From Poecilobothrus nobilitatus (Eukaryota > Arthropoda > Insecta > Diptera > Dolichopodidae): a stretch of DNA of 64,000 bases. Positions 1 to 11,367 of the stretch are shown here, in pieces; position 1 is the stretch's first letter, and each line of letters starts with the position of its first letter. Position numbers and translations under genes: made by a program. A model generated the notes under the pieces. It had not been told where the DNA came from and made no database searches. It saw nothing but the letters and a program-made list of their open reading frames with translations. The stretch spans positions 221,407,617 to 221,471,616 of the forward strand of contig OX352772.1 in the NCBI GenBank assembly GCA_947095535.1. The letters are read 5' to 3'.

Positions 1-19
1 TCCATCTCAGAAACAGAAA

Positions 20-1215
20 GAAAGCATGCCAGAAACCAATTGTACTAAATTTAAAGGTTCTACTTTTGTTGGTTTTGGAGATATGCTCGTTGCTCTTGTG
101 TTCGTACGGAAGTATCCAAAATACAAACCCATGATTCAAATTCTTTCCAATGTCAGTTTCCAATTTTACAGAAAAGGAAACATAACAGAACACCTTTGTA
201 CTAAAAATAAAAGCTCTATCTTTGTTGGTTGTGGAGATATACTCGTTTGCTCTGAGGCTCGTTCGGAAGCTTCCAAAATCCGAACCCAAGGACCAAATCC
301 TCTCAAATTTCAGAGACCTAAATCAAACATGAAAGAACACCGTTCTGCCAAATTTAAAGGTTATATCATTGTTGTTTTTGGAGATAATCTCAAATGCTCT
401 GGGGCTCGTTCGGAAGCTACCAAAATCCAAACCTATGGACTATATCCTCTTAAATTTCAGAAACATAAATCGAACGGGAAGGAACATCATTGTACAAAAT
501 TTAAAGGTTCTATCCTTGTTGATTTTGGAGATAATCTCGTTTGCTCTGGGGCTCGTTTGGAAAGTTCCAAAATCCGAACCCGTGGACCAAATTCTCTCAA
601 ATTTCAGAGACCTAAATCAAACATGAAAGAACACCATTCTGCCAAATTTAAAGGTTATATCTTTGTTGTTTTTGGAGATAATCTCATATGCTCTGGGGCT
701 CGTTCGGAAGCTTCCAAAATCCAAACCTATGAACTATATCCTCTTAAATTTCAGAGACATAAATCGAACGGGAGGGAACATCATTGTACAAAATTTGAAG
801 GTTCTATCCTTGTTGATTTTGGAGATAATCTCGTTTACTCTGGGGCTCGTTCGGAAGCTTCCAAAATCCAAACCCATGGACCAAATCCTCTGAAATTTCA
901 GAAACTTAAATAAAATATGAAAGAACACCATTCTGCCAAATTTAAAGGTTCTATCTTTGTTGGTTTTAGAGATAATATTGTTTGCTCTGGGGCTCGTTCG
1001 GAAGCTTCCAATATACGAATCCATGGTTCAAATTCTTTCAAATGTCCGTTTCCAATTTTATAGAAAAGGAAACATAACAGCACCCTCTTGTACTAAAATT
1101 AAAAGTTCTATCTTTCTTGGTTTTGGAGATAATCTCGTTTGCTCCGGAATCATTTGGAAGCTTCCAGAATCGACCGATGGACCATGGACCGATTTTGTCC
1201 AAATTCGAACTTAGC
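20..1215 (+). repeat. 147-bp tandem array with an open, in-frame repeat
   Basis: The motif GCTCGTTCGGAAG or a close variant recurs at about 257, 403, 551, 698, 845 and 991, a period of 146-148 bp, with more diverged units at about 95 and 1145. Because 147 bp is 49 codons, one plus-strand frame stays open for 295 residues (26-913). The translated unit has the pattern FGDNL..SGARSEASKIQT. Two other frames are also open over several units. Adjacent units differ by point changes. I see no domain, signal peptide or splice signal, so the open frame is more likely a by-product of the period than a protein gene. Confidence 0.85.
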
Positions 1216-1455
1216 CTTCCTTTCGTGATTAGTAACCTAGTATATAAATTTCATCAAGATAGCTTCATTAGTTTTTGAGTTATCGTGCGAACGGACGGTT
1301 GGTCTGACGGACGGACGGATATCGTTAAATCGACTCAGGAGGTGATCCTGATTCAGAATATGTATACATGTCCATATCTAACTCGCTTCCTTTTGGTGGT
1401 TATAAACACCATACCAAAGTTAATATACCCTATACTTTAGGTGTAGGGTATAATA
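1216..1455. repeat. Dispersed-repeat tail with GGAC motif
   Basis: This unique-looking tail follows the tandem array. It contains GGACGGACGGA near 1309, then a stretch reading ATCGACTCAGGAGGTGATCC, and ends in a TATACCC/GGGTATA-type palindrome near 1427-1452. A related arrangement (TATACCC start, GTCCGTCC core) occurs around 30648-30738 and 36757-36850. From memory this resembles a repeat class common in fly genomes; I could not check that. Confidence 0.5.
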
Positions 1456-3876
1456 AAATAAAAAATAAAAATAGTTAAGATCAATCTATTACTATGGAAG
1501 TAAGTGTCGAAAGATCTACAAAATTTACAAGATAAAAATAAAAGTACATGTTGGGGAAACAGAGATTGTAATTACCATTAAATTAAGTTAATTATAATCT
1601 ATTTAAAATTTAAGTTTGATTAAATAATTTTGAAAATTAATTTAACAATGTACAAGCAAACAAATATAAAAAAGAGAAAACAAAATCAAGATCGTATAAA
1701 ATACTAAATCTGCACAGAATTTAAGAATGTACAAGCAAACAAATAGAAAAAAGAGAAAACAAAATCAAGATCGTATAAAATACTAAATCTGCACAGAAGA
1801 ATGTGAGAAAATACGTTATACCTAATATTTCTTATATTCTCTGGCAATCTATTAAAAATTCTTGGTGCAATAATATTATGAAAGTGACAGAAATGATTTC
1901 TACGAAAACGAGGAGTATCTACAAGATTCCTACTGCTAATTCTTAAATTATAGTGAATAATACAATACAAGTAATACACAGTAATACAAATTTCTGACAG
2001 AAAGAATACTAGAACCAATAAAAAGATGCTGGGTATGTGTATATCTATTTCTTTTATATATTACTCTTACAGCATGTTTTTGCTAGGTAACGAGCCCCCG
2101 AATTTTGTTATAATAAGCATCACCCCAGCAGGTAATCCCATATTGAAGTTTGGAATGGTACAGTACATAGTAAACGATTAAACAAACTTTTGATGAACTA
2201 TATAAACTAACTTGGTATAATTGTCGGATGCCATTATTAAAGTATTTTTTCAGATACAAAGTGTGATCAGACCATGACATTTTGGAGTCTATTGTAATAC
2301 CTAAATATTTTAAAGTATTTACATTTTCTATTATAAAACAATTAATATTACACTGTGAGTTAAATACTAACACATTACTTGAGTCGCCACTTCTATACAC
2401 ATAATTATTTGGACAGCACGGAGAGTGGTAGTAAATAGTATGTAGGTTTAAAGAAGGAGAAGAGTAAATATCAAAATTAATATATTTGGTTTTAGAGCTG
2501 ATTATAAGTTTGTGTTTAGCAAACCACTTGCTAAGTATATTTAAATTGTGATAAGTATGTTCATATGTATGTAGCATATGTAAATGCTGCATCATCTGCG
2601 AATGCTGTGGGTTTGCTCTTAAAATCTTGCATGAAAAGCGAATTAATATAAATAAGAAAAAGAACTGACCCTTGGGGTACTCCACAATTTATAGCAGCCT
2701 CACTACTCAATAAATTATTAATTTTTACCCTCTGCTTTCTACCCCAGAGGAAGGACCCAAACCAATCGTGAACAAAATCTCTTATACCTAATATATATAA
2801 TTTATCTAGTAAAATTTTATGATCAACAAGATCAAATGCTTTAGTAATGTCTATAAATAAAGCTGAGCAGGATTTACCCACATTTAAAGCATCATATATC
2901 TCCGCATAGAATTTGAGCAGAGCGCCTTCAGTAGACTTATTTTGCAAAACCCCAAATTGACAGCTACTAAAATAGTTTAGATTATTTACGTACCCTAACA
3001 ATTTTTGTTTTATAGACTTCTCAAAAATTTTTGAAAATGTAGAAAGGAAGGAGATAGGTCTATAATTGTTCACTGAAAGTGATTTACCTTTTTTAAATAA
3101 AGGTAGAACCACAGCAATTTTGAGATTTTCAGGAAAACTACCAGAATAAATACTAGAATTAAATAAATAGACAAGAATATAAAATATATAAAACGAAATA
3201 TTTTTTATAATCCTACTACTTATACCATCAAGACCACAAGAATCCGAATATTTCATATTAGAAATGATTCTTAGTATTTCACCGCCAGTGATGGGTTCAA
3301 AGGAAAAACTTCTGTTTTGGACAGTTTCTTCAATCAAGTTCCAATTGGGTGAAGGAATATAATTTCTCATTTAATATTTTCGCTGCATTATCAAAGTATT
3401 CATCGAAGTAATTTCCAAATACAACATCTTCATTAACAACATTATCATTAATTTTAAGAATAATGTCATTGTTCTGAGGTTTTCTATTTAATAAAGAATT
3501 AACCCATTCATATTCTTTAAGATTTTAGATAATTTTTCACGCTTTTTAATTTTATTTAATATGCTAACATTCATCCAAGGTTTCAATTTTGTATGGTTAT
3601 AAGCAGTTTTAGCAGAGACTGTGCACATATCAATATAATTTGATAATATATCAGTAAAGATATGAAATGCTTAAGACACATCGGTTGTACAATAAACTTC
3701 ATTCCATAGCTTATTTTTTAAAAACAAATTTAACATATCGAAATTTATACGTTTAATATCTGAATTTACTTTTTCTTTATGTACATTATTAGCGAAAGAA
3801 TTAAAAATGTATATATTTACTAAACTAAAGAATGATGAGATATATGAGTCTCACTAACAAAAATTTCAGTAAGCAC
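1452..3876 (-). mobile_element. 5'-truncated non-LTR retrotransposon (jockey/CR1-type), copy 1
   Basis: The minus strand carries the linker, reverse transcriptase and 3' untranslated region of a LINE. It matches 27418-29900 along its whole length, including the 3' end. The match to copy 2 stops near 3876, where copy 2 continues into its endonuclease, so this copy is 5'-truncated as is usual for LINEs. It also lacks about 125 bp near 3510 that copy 2 retains. The 3' UTR runs from about 2082 down to 1452. Confidence 0.85.
2083..3370 (-). pseudogene. LINE reverse transcriptase, frameshifted
   Basis: Two overlapping minus-strand frames (3370-2561 and 2685-2083) together cover a LINE reverse transcriptase. 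Visible landmarks in order are CGLDGISSRIIK (first RT block), LPLFKKGKSLSVNNYRPIS, the INCGVPQGSVL block and the catalytic box AFADDAA. After the catalytic box the frame changes and the thumb region continues with NTLKYLGITIDS. The order and motifs fit the jockey/CR1 superfamily. The enzyme would copy its own RNA at a nicked target, but the frameshift and the missing N-terminal endonuclease make this copy non-functional. Copy 2 has its frame change at a slightly different place. Confidence 0.85.
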
Positions 3877-3912
3877 ATTTAATACAAGCACTAATACAAT
3901 TATATAATACAA

Positions 3913-5812
3913 TTAAGTAATACTTAAAAATTAAAGCTTATACTCTTATTTCTGCTAACAACTTTTTTTAATAATATAGGTTTACTTTATAATTGACGAA
4001 AGTTTACTTGATTTTTTCAAATTTTCTAATAAATTTCTTTAACGAATTTTTTGTATTTTGTTTTACTCGATAATTTGAAATTGTTGAGGATATAATGCGT
4101 AGTACAAAAAAATGTAAATAAATAAACAACATAACGGTTGCTTGAAGAATTTTTATTTATATGATATTGAAATACATACATTCTTATATAATATCATGTT
4201 TATTTACATATCATATATGTCACTGATGAATGAATGATAAGAGTATAGATGTATATTATATAGCGCCGTATTTAGATACATATGTATATGTATTTTATTG
4301 TACTTATAAGAAATTATTCTATGAATGGAAATATTTTTAAAGAAATATTGCAATGTATGGCGATATACTTATAACAATATAAATATACTATGTGCGCATT
4401 AATATAATATAATATTTAAAATTATATTTACTATTTTGTAATTTAATATACATTTACCGCTTAGTATTAAATGGTACTATAGAATATTTGAAAAAGTTTT
4501 GGAGAGATAATCGTTATGTGGAAGGTTAGAATCTGCTTTTGAAGAATGTATAAATATATATTTTGAATATATGTACAACCCATAGTTCTAAAAATTATAA
4601 AATTCACCCAAATTATTTTAAAATACTAAAATATTAAAAAAATAATATTGTAAGCAGAGTGACAGGCTGTGAACATACTAACGGTTCATATGGGTATCTA
4701 AGAGTTGACAAAGGCAACTGTATTCTTTCTCGTTTTTTAAAAAATAAATTACAATCTCTTACCCACAAAAATTTGTATTTGTTTTCGCTTTTTAGTCTTA
4801 ACGCCTTGTTGAATAGTTGCTGCATAGTATACGTGAGAGAATCATTAATGTAGATATTTTTATTTTTATAGCTGTCCCAAATATTTCTGCATTTAACTTT
4901 TTTATTTAACTTTTTTTCTTCATAATTTTTTTTTTTGATAGGTAAAAAAGAGAACTTCACATATACAATACTAGCGATTGCATTGCTTTGAAAGTTGAGA
5001 GAGTTCACATCACCTAATAATACCGTACTTGCCTCTCTTTTGTTACACTGAGAGTATTTTGTACGTTTTACAAAACAGTAATCCATATCATCTGCATTTA
5101 CGTTAATGTTTAGAGAACCTTTAATTAGTGTAAGTGTTTTCTCTTTAATATTTGTATTGTCAACTTCAGGAATACCAATTATATCAATGAAGTTTTCCAT
5201 CTCTTTCTGTTCCATTACGTTAATTCTATCCTCCAGCATATCAACTTTTTTGCAGAGCTCGTAATTTATTTTTTCTAGTTGCACTATTCTTGAAATGGCA
5301 TTTGAGTTTAGGTTTTGTAACTTTATAATTTCATTGTAAAGCGTTTGCATAGTTATTTCGGCATCATTGTGGTTGTGACTAATCTTTATTCTTTATACTA
5401 TTATCTGATATACGAATTGGCGTATTATCATTTGAGATTGAATTTCTCTTTAAACAATTACTGCATTTGTATTGCTTTTTATTTTTTTCTAAATATTCCA
5501 ATTCGTTTTTATCAAAATTGGCGCATTTTGCGTGAATAAATTTTTTGCAGTAAAAACATTAAATTTTAATTTCACTTCTAATTAATTTATCTTCTAATCC
5601 ATTTTTGTTACGATGTTATCAATAATATTTTAAATATGTATTTTAAACTTATAAATTAATTAAAATAATGATATTTAATCTTAAGTAATTCTCTATGCGT
5701 GTGTTGTGCAACAACACCTCAATGAAGAAGAATTTCTATAACATTATTGTATTTTCAAAATCCATTAGCTTAAATATTATTATTTACTTCAAAACGTGAA
5801 CATAACGAATAA
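3913..5812 (-). mobile_element. ORF1-only LINE-derived element, copy A
   Basis: This block matches 37479-39308 from end to end. Both copies hold a LINE ORF1 on the minus strand followed by about 720 bp of non-coding sequence and no endonuclease or reverse transcriptase. The flanks are unrelated on both sides, so the shared ends look like real element ends or one preferred source. It may be a non-autonomous element moved by a related LINE's enzymes. Confidence 0.6.
4634..5570 (-). pseudogene. LINE ORF1 protein with PHD-like finger and coiled coil, copy A
   Basis: Read on the minus strand, the N-terminal part has a Cys/His pattern (HAKCANFDKNELEYL, then KCSNCLK) like a PHD-type finger. This is followed by a coiled coil (LQNLNSNAISRIVQLEKINYE) and a C-terminal block ending KYKFLWVRDCNLFFKK, similar to the FP-like C-terminus of insect LINE ORF1 proteins. 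Such proteins bind the element RNA. The part from 5350 to 4634 is open for 238 residues. A 7-bp insertion near 5390, absent from copy B, breaks the frame between finger and coiled coil. Confidence 0.7.
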
Positions 5813-6019
5813 AATCTAAATCAACATAACTTCATTTAATATTAACAGAACTAAATTATCAAAAATAAAAAAATAAAATTATTACGATTCATAATCTGAT
5901 AATCTATAATTATAATTTAGTAGTTTTCAGCCACACACTACGTATTATGAACTCCGTTTCAAGCTTTGAACATCAGTAACTACATAATTTTTACGATTTT
6001 TCTACTATAAAACGTATAA
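5813..6019. other. AT-rich spacer
   Basis: Short unannotated sequence between the ORF1-only element and the first Helitron. Nothing recognisable is present. Confidence 0.5.
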
Positions 6020-8862
6020 TCTAATAAATAAGGAAGAAATTCTGTTTGTTTGTTTGTGCCCTTTTCACGTAAAAACCACCAGTCCGATTGCAACCAAATT
6101 TTGCAGGAACGTTTCTACGACCCCGGAAAGTGTTATAGGCTATATCGCGTTTCGGTTCATTAACCCATTGCGGCCCGAGAGCGATTTAAAGCCGTTTCGT
6201 TTTTTCGTTGTCCTGCTTAAACGGTTTGATCGATTGAGTTGACAATTTGGACAAATATTTTTCTTATCATTGGACGGGTACCGAAGAAATTTGGATTCAA
6301 AATGGTGCCCGGGTTCGGCCCGGCGGGCTTCCAAAAAATTTTTTGTTTCCGATTTATGTCCAATTTTGTATGGTGGGGTTTTATGGTCTGAAAAAAAGCC
6401 TGTGACAAATTTTTATGAAGATCCGGTAACCCGTTTGGACACGAGAGCCCAACGAAGTTCATTAAATGTTTTTGTTGTCCTGCTTAAACGGTTCAATCAA
6501 TTGATTTGAAAACTTGCAAAACTGTTGCTCTGTAGCCCAAAAGTCCACTTAGTTAATTTGCTTATGATCCATTAACCCATTTCGGCACTAGGTCTCAATG
6601 AAGTTTTTTAATTTCTTTGTTGTCGCGCCTAAACAGCTTGACTAATTTAGTTGAAAATTTACAGAAGTTTAGCTCTTTACCACAGAAGGTCAGTGAGTTG
6701 ATTTGGTTAAGATCCATTAACCCATTTCGGCAGCAGGGTTCAATGAAATTTTTTAATTTCTTTGTTGTCGCGCCTAAACGGCTTGACTAATTTAGTTGAA
6801 AATTTACAGAAGTGTAGGTCTTTACCATAAAAACTCACTGGGTTGATTTGGTTAAGATTTATTAAGCCATTTCAGCAGCAGGGTTCAATGAAATTTTTTA
6901 ATTTCTTTGTTGTCGCGCCTAAACGGCTTGACTAATTTAGTTGAAAATTTACAGAAGTGTAACTCTTTATCACAGAAACTCACTAAGTTGATTTGGTTAT
7001 GATGCATTAATCCGTTTTGGCACCAGACTTCAATGAAGTTTTTTAATTTCTTTGTTGTCGCACTTGAACGGTGCACTTGAACGGTTTTACCAATTGAGTT
7101 GAAAATTTACAAAAGTGTAGGTCTTTATAACAAAAGTTTTCTGAGTTGATTTGGTTACGATACATTAACCCATCAGGCCATGAAATTCTCATTTTTTGTT
7201 GTTGTGCTTTAACGATTTGACCAATTGAAAATTTACACAAGTATTGCACTTTGGCAGACAAACTCATTCAATACATTTTGTTGTGATGCATTAACACATT
7301 TCGACACGATAGACTGTCAAAAAAAAAATTTGTTTCTAATTTCTGTCTAATTTGGCAGGATGAATTTATGGTTCTAAATTAAGCCTGTGACAAAATGTTT
7401 GTTAACGTTTGTTAACCCATTTCCGCACGAGCACTTATTAATAATATTTTTCCTAATTTTGTGTATTGTTATTATTATTAAAAAGATATTTTCAACACTC
7501 TTTACTTTTATCTATACTGTTTCTAATATTCCATAAAAACCTTTCAATGCAAATTTCTAATATAGAACAGTAATTAAAGTAACCTTATTAAGTAACTTAA
7601 GAATACTGTGTTTAAGTCTTAACAACATAACATTTTCGGCTGTTGTTAAAAAACAGAAACAATCTCCTACGTTAGACAATCATCATGTCATCATTCAGAA
7701 ATACATTACTTACATGTGGTCTTTACATGTGGTCTACCTATATAAGATGCATGTGTATAACATGTTTCCCATAAAGTATCATATGTACATATAGTATGTA
7801 TAATATCCGTATATTTAAAAATACTATAAACTCAATCAATTAAATTAGAAAACATATTCACATTTCTGTACATCATTTAATCAAAAATGAGTACATTCAT
7901 ATTTAAAGAACAGAAAACCTTACATTCTTATCCATATACAACTTTTACACATATTTTTAGCCAATCAATTTGGCAATATAATTAGAAAACTAAACGTAAA
8001 AAAATTCTGGTTGATTTATAAAGGTAAAAAACAATCATGTATTTTTTATATTGAAAATATGTTAAACAGAACCTGAAATGTACGCATTTAAAAAGAAGTT
8101 TTTTCAAAATTTGAAAAGCTGTCGGTGCTGTAGGATCTCCAACGGGGAGGGTACATAAAAAAGTTGTTCTACAACATTACTCTTTTAAGAGACCTATGCA
8201 TAGTTAATATTTCATTGCTCTTTATTAAACAGTATATAAGTTTTAACAGACGGAGTGACAGATCGAACTTAATAATAAATTTTTCAAAATGTGCTTAAAA
8301 GGATAATTCAGCAAAACATGAAGTGAAATTACTTACAAAAAAAAATTTGATTACATTATGGTCTTTTATAATTTAAATACGATTTTATGTTTCAGTATTA
8401 ACGAATATTAACGAATATATAAGTTTTGTAAACAGACGGAGGGACAGAGCGAACCTAATAGCAAATTTTTCAAAATGTGCTTAAAAGGATAATTCACAAA
8501 AACATGAAGTGACATTACTTACGAAAAAAAATGTACTACAATATGGTCATAATTGAAATGCGATTTTATGTCTCGGTATTAAAGTATATATTGTGGAAAT
8601 TCACTTCACCGTAATTGTGTACTCAATAGATTATTGATTCCTTTAAAAAATTTTTGTAGAAGAATTGTCTCTAATTCTTAGCTCTGTTTATTCAACTTAA
8701 CTAAATCTAATAAAAAATAGAATATAAACTACCAGCATCTGTAAATACATAGTAATAAGTTAACTATATTAATTAAATTATATTAACGCAGAAACAAAAG
8801 TTAATAATTTTTATTTCATAAAGCCAATAAAATACTCCGGGCAACGCCGGGCACTCTGCTAG
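6020..8862 (+). mobile_element. Non-autonomous Helitron H1 (full length)
   Basis: It starts TCTAATAAATAAGGAAG after an A and ends in the hairpin CCGGGCAACGCCGGG followed by CACTCTGCTAG, then a T. These are Helitron signatures: 5' TC, 3' hairpin plus CTAG, insertion between A and T. There is no Rep/helicase gene. The 5' half holds about five tandem units of roughly 145 bp (TTAATTTCTTTGTTGTCGCG near 6610, 6755, 6900 and 7045), like the internal repeats of DINE-type elements. Short open frames here are by-products of these repeats. Its 2.84 kb match H2 at very high identity. Confidence 0.85.
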
Positions 8863-9935
8863 TTAATAATAAAACATAAAAAACAACACATTTCATATTT
8901 ACATTACAGTAGTATGGTACCTACGATAGTCTGTAGTAGTAAAAAAACGTACACAACAGAATAACAAAAAAAAACACAAAATTATAAGAGACATTCTCAG
9001 TTACTCTTTTAAAATTGTGTATTTTTTTTTCCTCTCAAGTGGACTCAACCTCAACGGCTCAACTATTCTTTGGCTATATGTAAGAAATATTAGTATGTAC
9101 TTTAAGTTATGCATGTATAAAGAAAAAAATTTAAAAATTGATAGAATCATCATTTATCACAATGTATTGAAATTTTAATTAATGATGAATCATGAATGAT
9201 ATTGATCTGATATTAATAATCAATATGTATCTAAGTATTTATGCATGAACTTATGCATGACCCACGGGCAGAGTTTCTTTAAAATTCAAATATATAATTG
9301 TTTTGGTTTTGTACTTTTCTATTGCAAATGCAAATTGTTGCATTTATGTGTGAATGTTTGTATATTATTTGAAGCGATTATAGAAAACTTTTCTAATTGT
9401 ATTCTTTTTTGAATTCAATTTCTTCTCATAAAGTACTTAAATTTTAGTATACAGCAGCTCTTACAACCAAAATTAAATTTGACTAATTTTTTATTTTTAA
9501 ATATTTTATATGTCAATTTTATGCAGGGTTACCGTTTGTACAATTGTGGAAATATTTGTACGATCTTCTCGCCCTCTGTACCACGTATAATCTTAATCAG
9601 GATTGTACGCCAAATATACGGTCTTTTGAGATTTTAAATTTTTTACATTAGGGCAAGGTAAAACGAACAACGGCAATATTGTTACAGACAACGTGGTCTA
9701 TAAAACAAATTAACTGAATTTTGCTCTAAACTTTGTTTATGCATTTTACGAATGTTTTACGGATACCTATTCTGTTTTCCCCACGTACCTTTAAAACATT
9801 TATTTCGAACTCGATAAATAAATAGACATAATAGTCCTCACTCACAATACAAAGTATTCTAAATATACGTACACCAACTACAGGCTCTTTATACAATTTA
9901 ATTCTGCTTTGGCGTTATTTTAAAAATAATTTCAG

Positions 9936-10190
9936 TTAGTGTTTTGACGAATTTGGTTTTGCTTTCTGATTTTTTACGGATTGTATTTCTTCCATAAATT
10001 CTATTTTTCTATGTTGAGTTAGACTCTTTCTACGGTTTTCGTCAATTTTATTAATACTTGATTGTTTTCCACGTTGATCAGTTTGACATATATCCATATT
10101 TTCAGTTTTCTTACAAACAGTAGTAAAACGACGGTTAGTAATGTCAAATGTTTTCAGAAAAAATTCCTTGCATACACGTTTATTTAACAA
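9936..10190 (-). pseudogene. Possible fragment of a DDE-type transposase-like protein
   Basis: The 84-codon frame contains VCKEFFLKTFDITNRRF, a run of basic residues, and DQRGK. This pattern (Cys-x-x-Phe-Phe-Leu-x-Thr then Asp-x-Arg-Gly-Lys) recalls the N-terminal part of a widespread family of insect transposase-like proteins. No catalytic region follows. It is a fragment at best, and the resemblance is from memory. Confidence 0.35.
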
Positions 10191-10377
10191 TTACTTATGT
10201 ATATCTCTACCTCTGGCTCCCAATCATTTTTAGTACTCTTAAAAGAATCCGTTTGGTAATATTTAAGTAACTTTTTTTTTAGTTTTAGTAGCGGTTACCA
10301 ATCGGTTTCCTGATGTATTGGTTATTACTAAATAGTTACAAAGTTACTAAAAGGTTTAGAATCGTTAAAAACATCTT

Positions 10378-10710
10378 GCCGCTTTGGAAACTCTGTATTG
10401 TTCCTTGGTTCGATCTACTCTAGAGTATTGTATATGGAATCCAGTCTTTCAAGTTCATTCCGACAGAATTGAATTTGAAAAAATTTATTTTGTTTGTATT
10501 AATAGATCAATATAATCCTTTTGATTTTATTAATCTTTCAAGCTATACTACAAGACTTAATTCTTAAAACATGCTTACTTTCTCATCATGCAGATAGTTA
10601 TTTTCGTCAGGTTTTACTTTTGACATTTTGAATGAAAGCATTGTTATTGAATATCTATCAAACAATTTAGACTTAATGAAAGCACTGGAGAAACAAGATA
10701 CGCAAAATTT
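10378..10710 (+). pseudogene. Degraded LINE reverse transcriptase C-terminal fragment
   Basis: The plus strand reads LYCSLVRSTLEYCIWNP followed by QVHSDRIE, the pattern found after the catalytic core of jockey-type LINE reverse transcriptases (LVRS.LEY...WNP). Stops and frame changes follow from about 10503. No upstream catalytic box is visible. Confidence 0.6.
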
Positions 10711-11367
10711 TTAATGTAATACAAACATAGTAATTAACAATTAAGTAATGTAAATTAATTTTTCTTTAAACAAAATTTTTTTTAGATGCTATAAATTATA
10801 TGAATTTCCAATGAAGATTGAATTAAATAATAAAAAAAAATAGTACGGACTATGGAAAAAATGAACCGATCAATAGATTTTGTATTTTATTCAAAAAAAT
10901 TAGTTATCTTTATTCCACATTTATTTTCAGAAACTTTTCGACTTAAATGACTTTAGACAATTAATGTCTATTTATTCAATATTTTACTTTTTAAATATTT
11001 AAATATTATTTAAAAAAATGATTGCAGATTCGTTTGTTTAAGAATTACTACTTGTGTTAAACTCTTCCTCTGGCTCCCACTATTTCTTATTTTCATTGCT
11101 ACCTTTCGAAAACAAGAAGGTAAGTATGCATTTTGCAAATCATAACTGGGAACTTTATAGAATTTGTCAAATAGATTTTTGCAGTCGGTTTCAAAAATGT
11201 TTTCGTTGCTTTTGTAACGACAAGAATTATTAAAAACAATTAAACTTTTACTGGGATTTATTAAAACTTTATGTCTCACATATGCTTTTCTTTCTGTTCT
11301 TTATTTTTCTGTACATTTCTTTTACAAGAATTGATATTTCTCTTTTGTTTTCTCGTCCTATTAGGAA

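Larger units (their letters stand above)
8863..11367. other. Spacer between inverted Helitrons
   Basis: Mostly AT-rich sequence without clear genes. It holds a possible transposase fragment (9936-10190), a LINE reverse transcriptase fragment (10378 onward) and an unrecognised 89-codon minus-strand frame (11010-11279) with no domain I can name. Confidence 0.5.

Noticed and set aside
6054..7267. Several 60-80-codon open frames (for example starting MCPFHVKTTSP and MDGYRRNLD) that recur in five or more places
   Set aside because: They coincide with conserved, non-coding parts of the Helitron family, appear on both strands and shift with small indels. They are by-products of repeat conservation, not genes.
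11010..11279. 89-codon minus-strand frame between the two Helitrons
   Set aside because: No recognisable motif, a single copy in the window and no splice or neighbour support. Noted in the spacer entry only.
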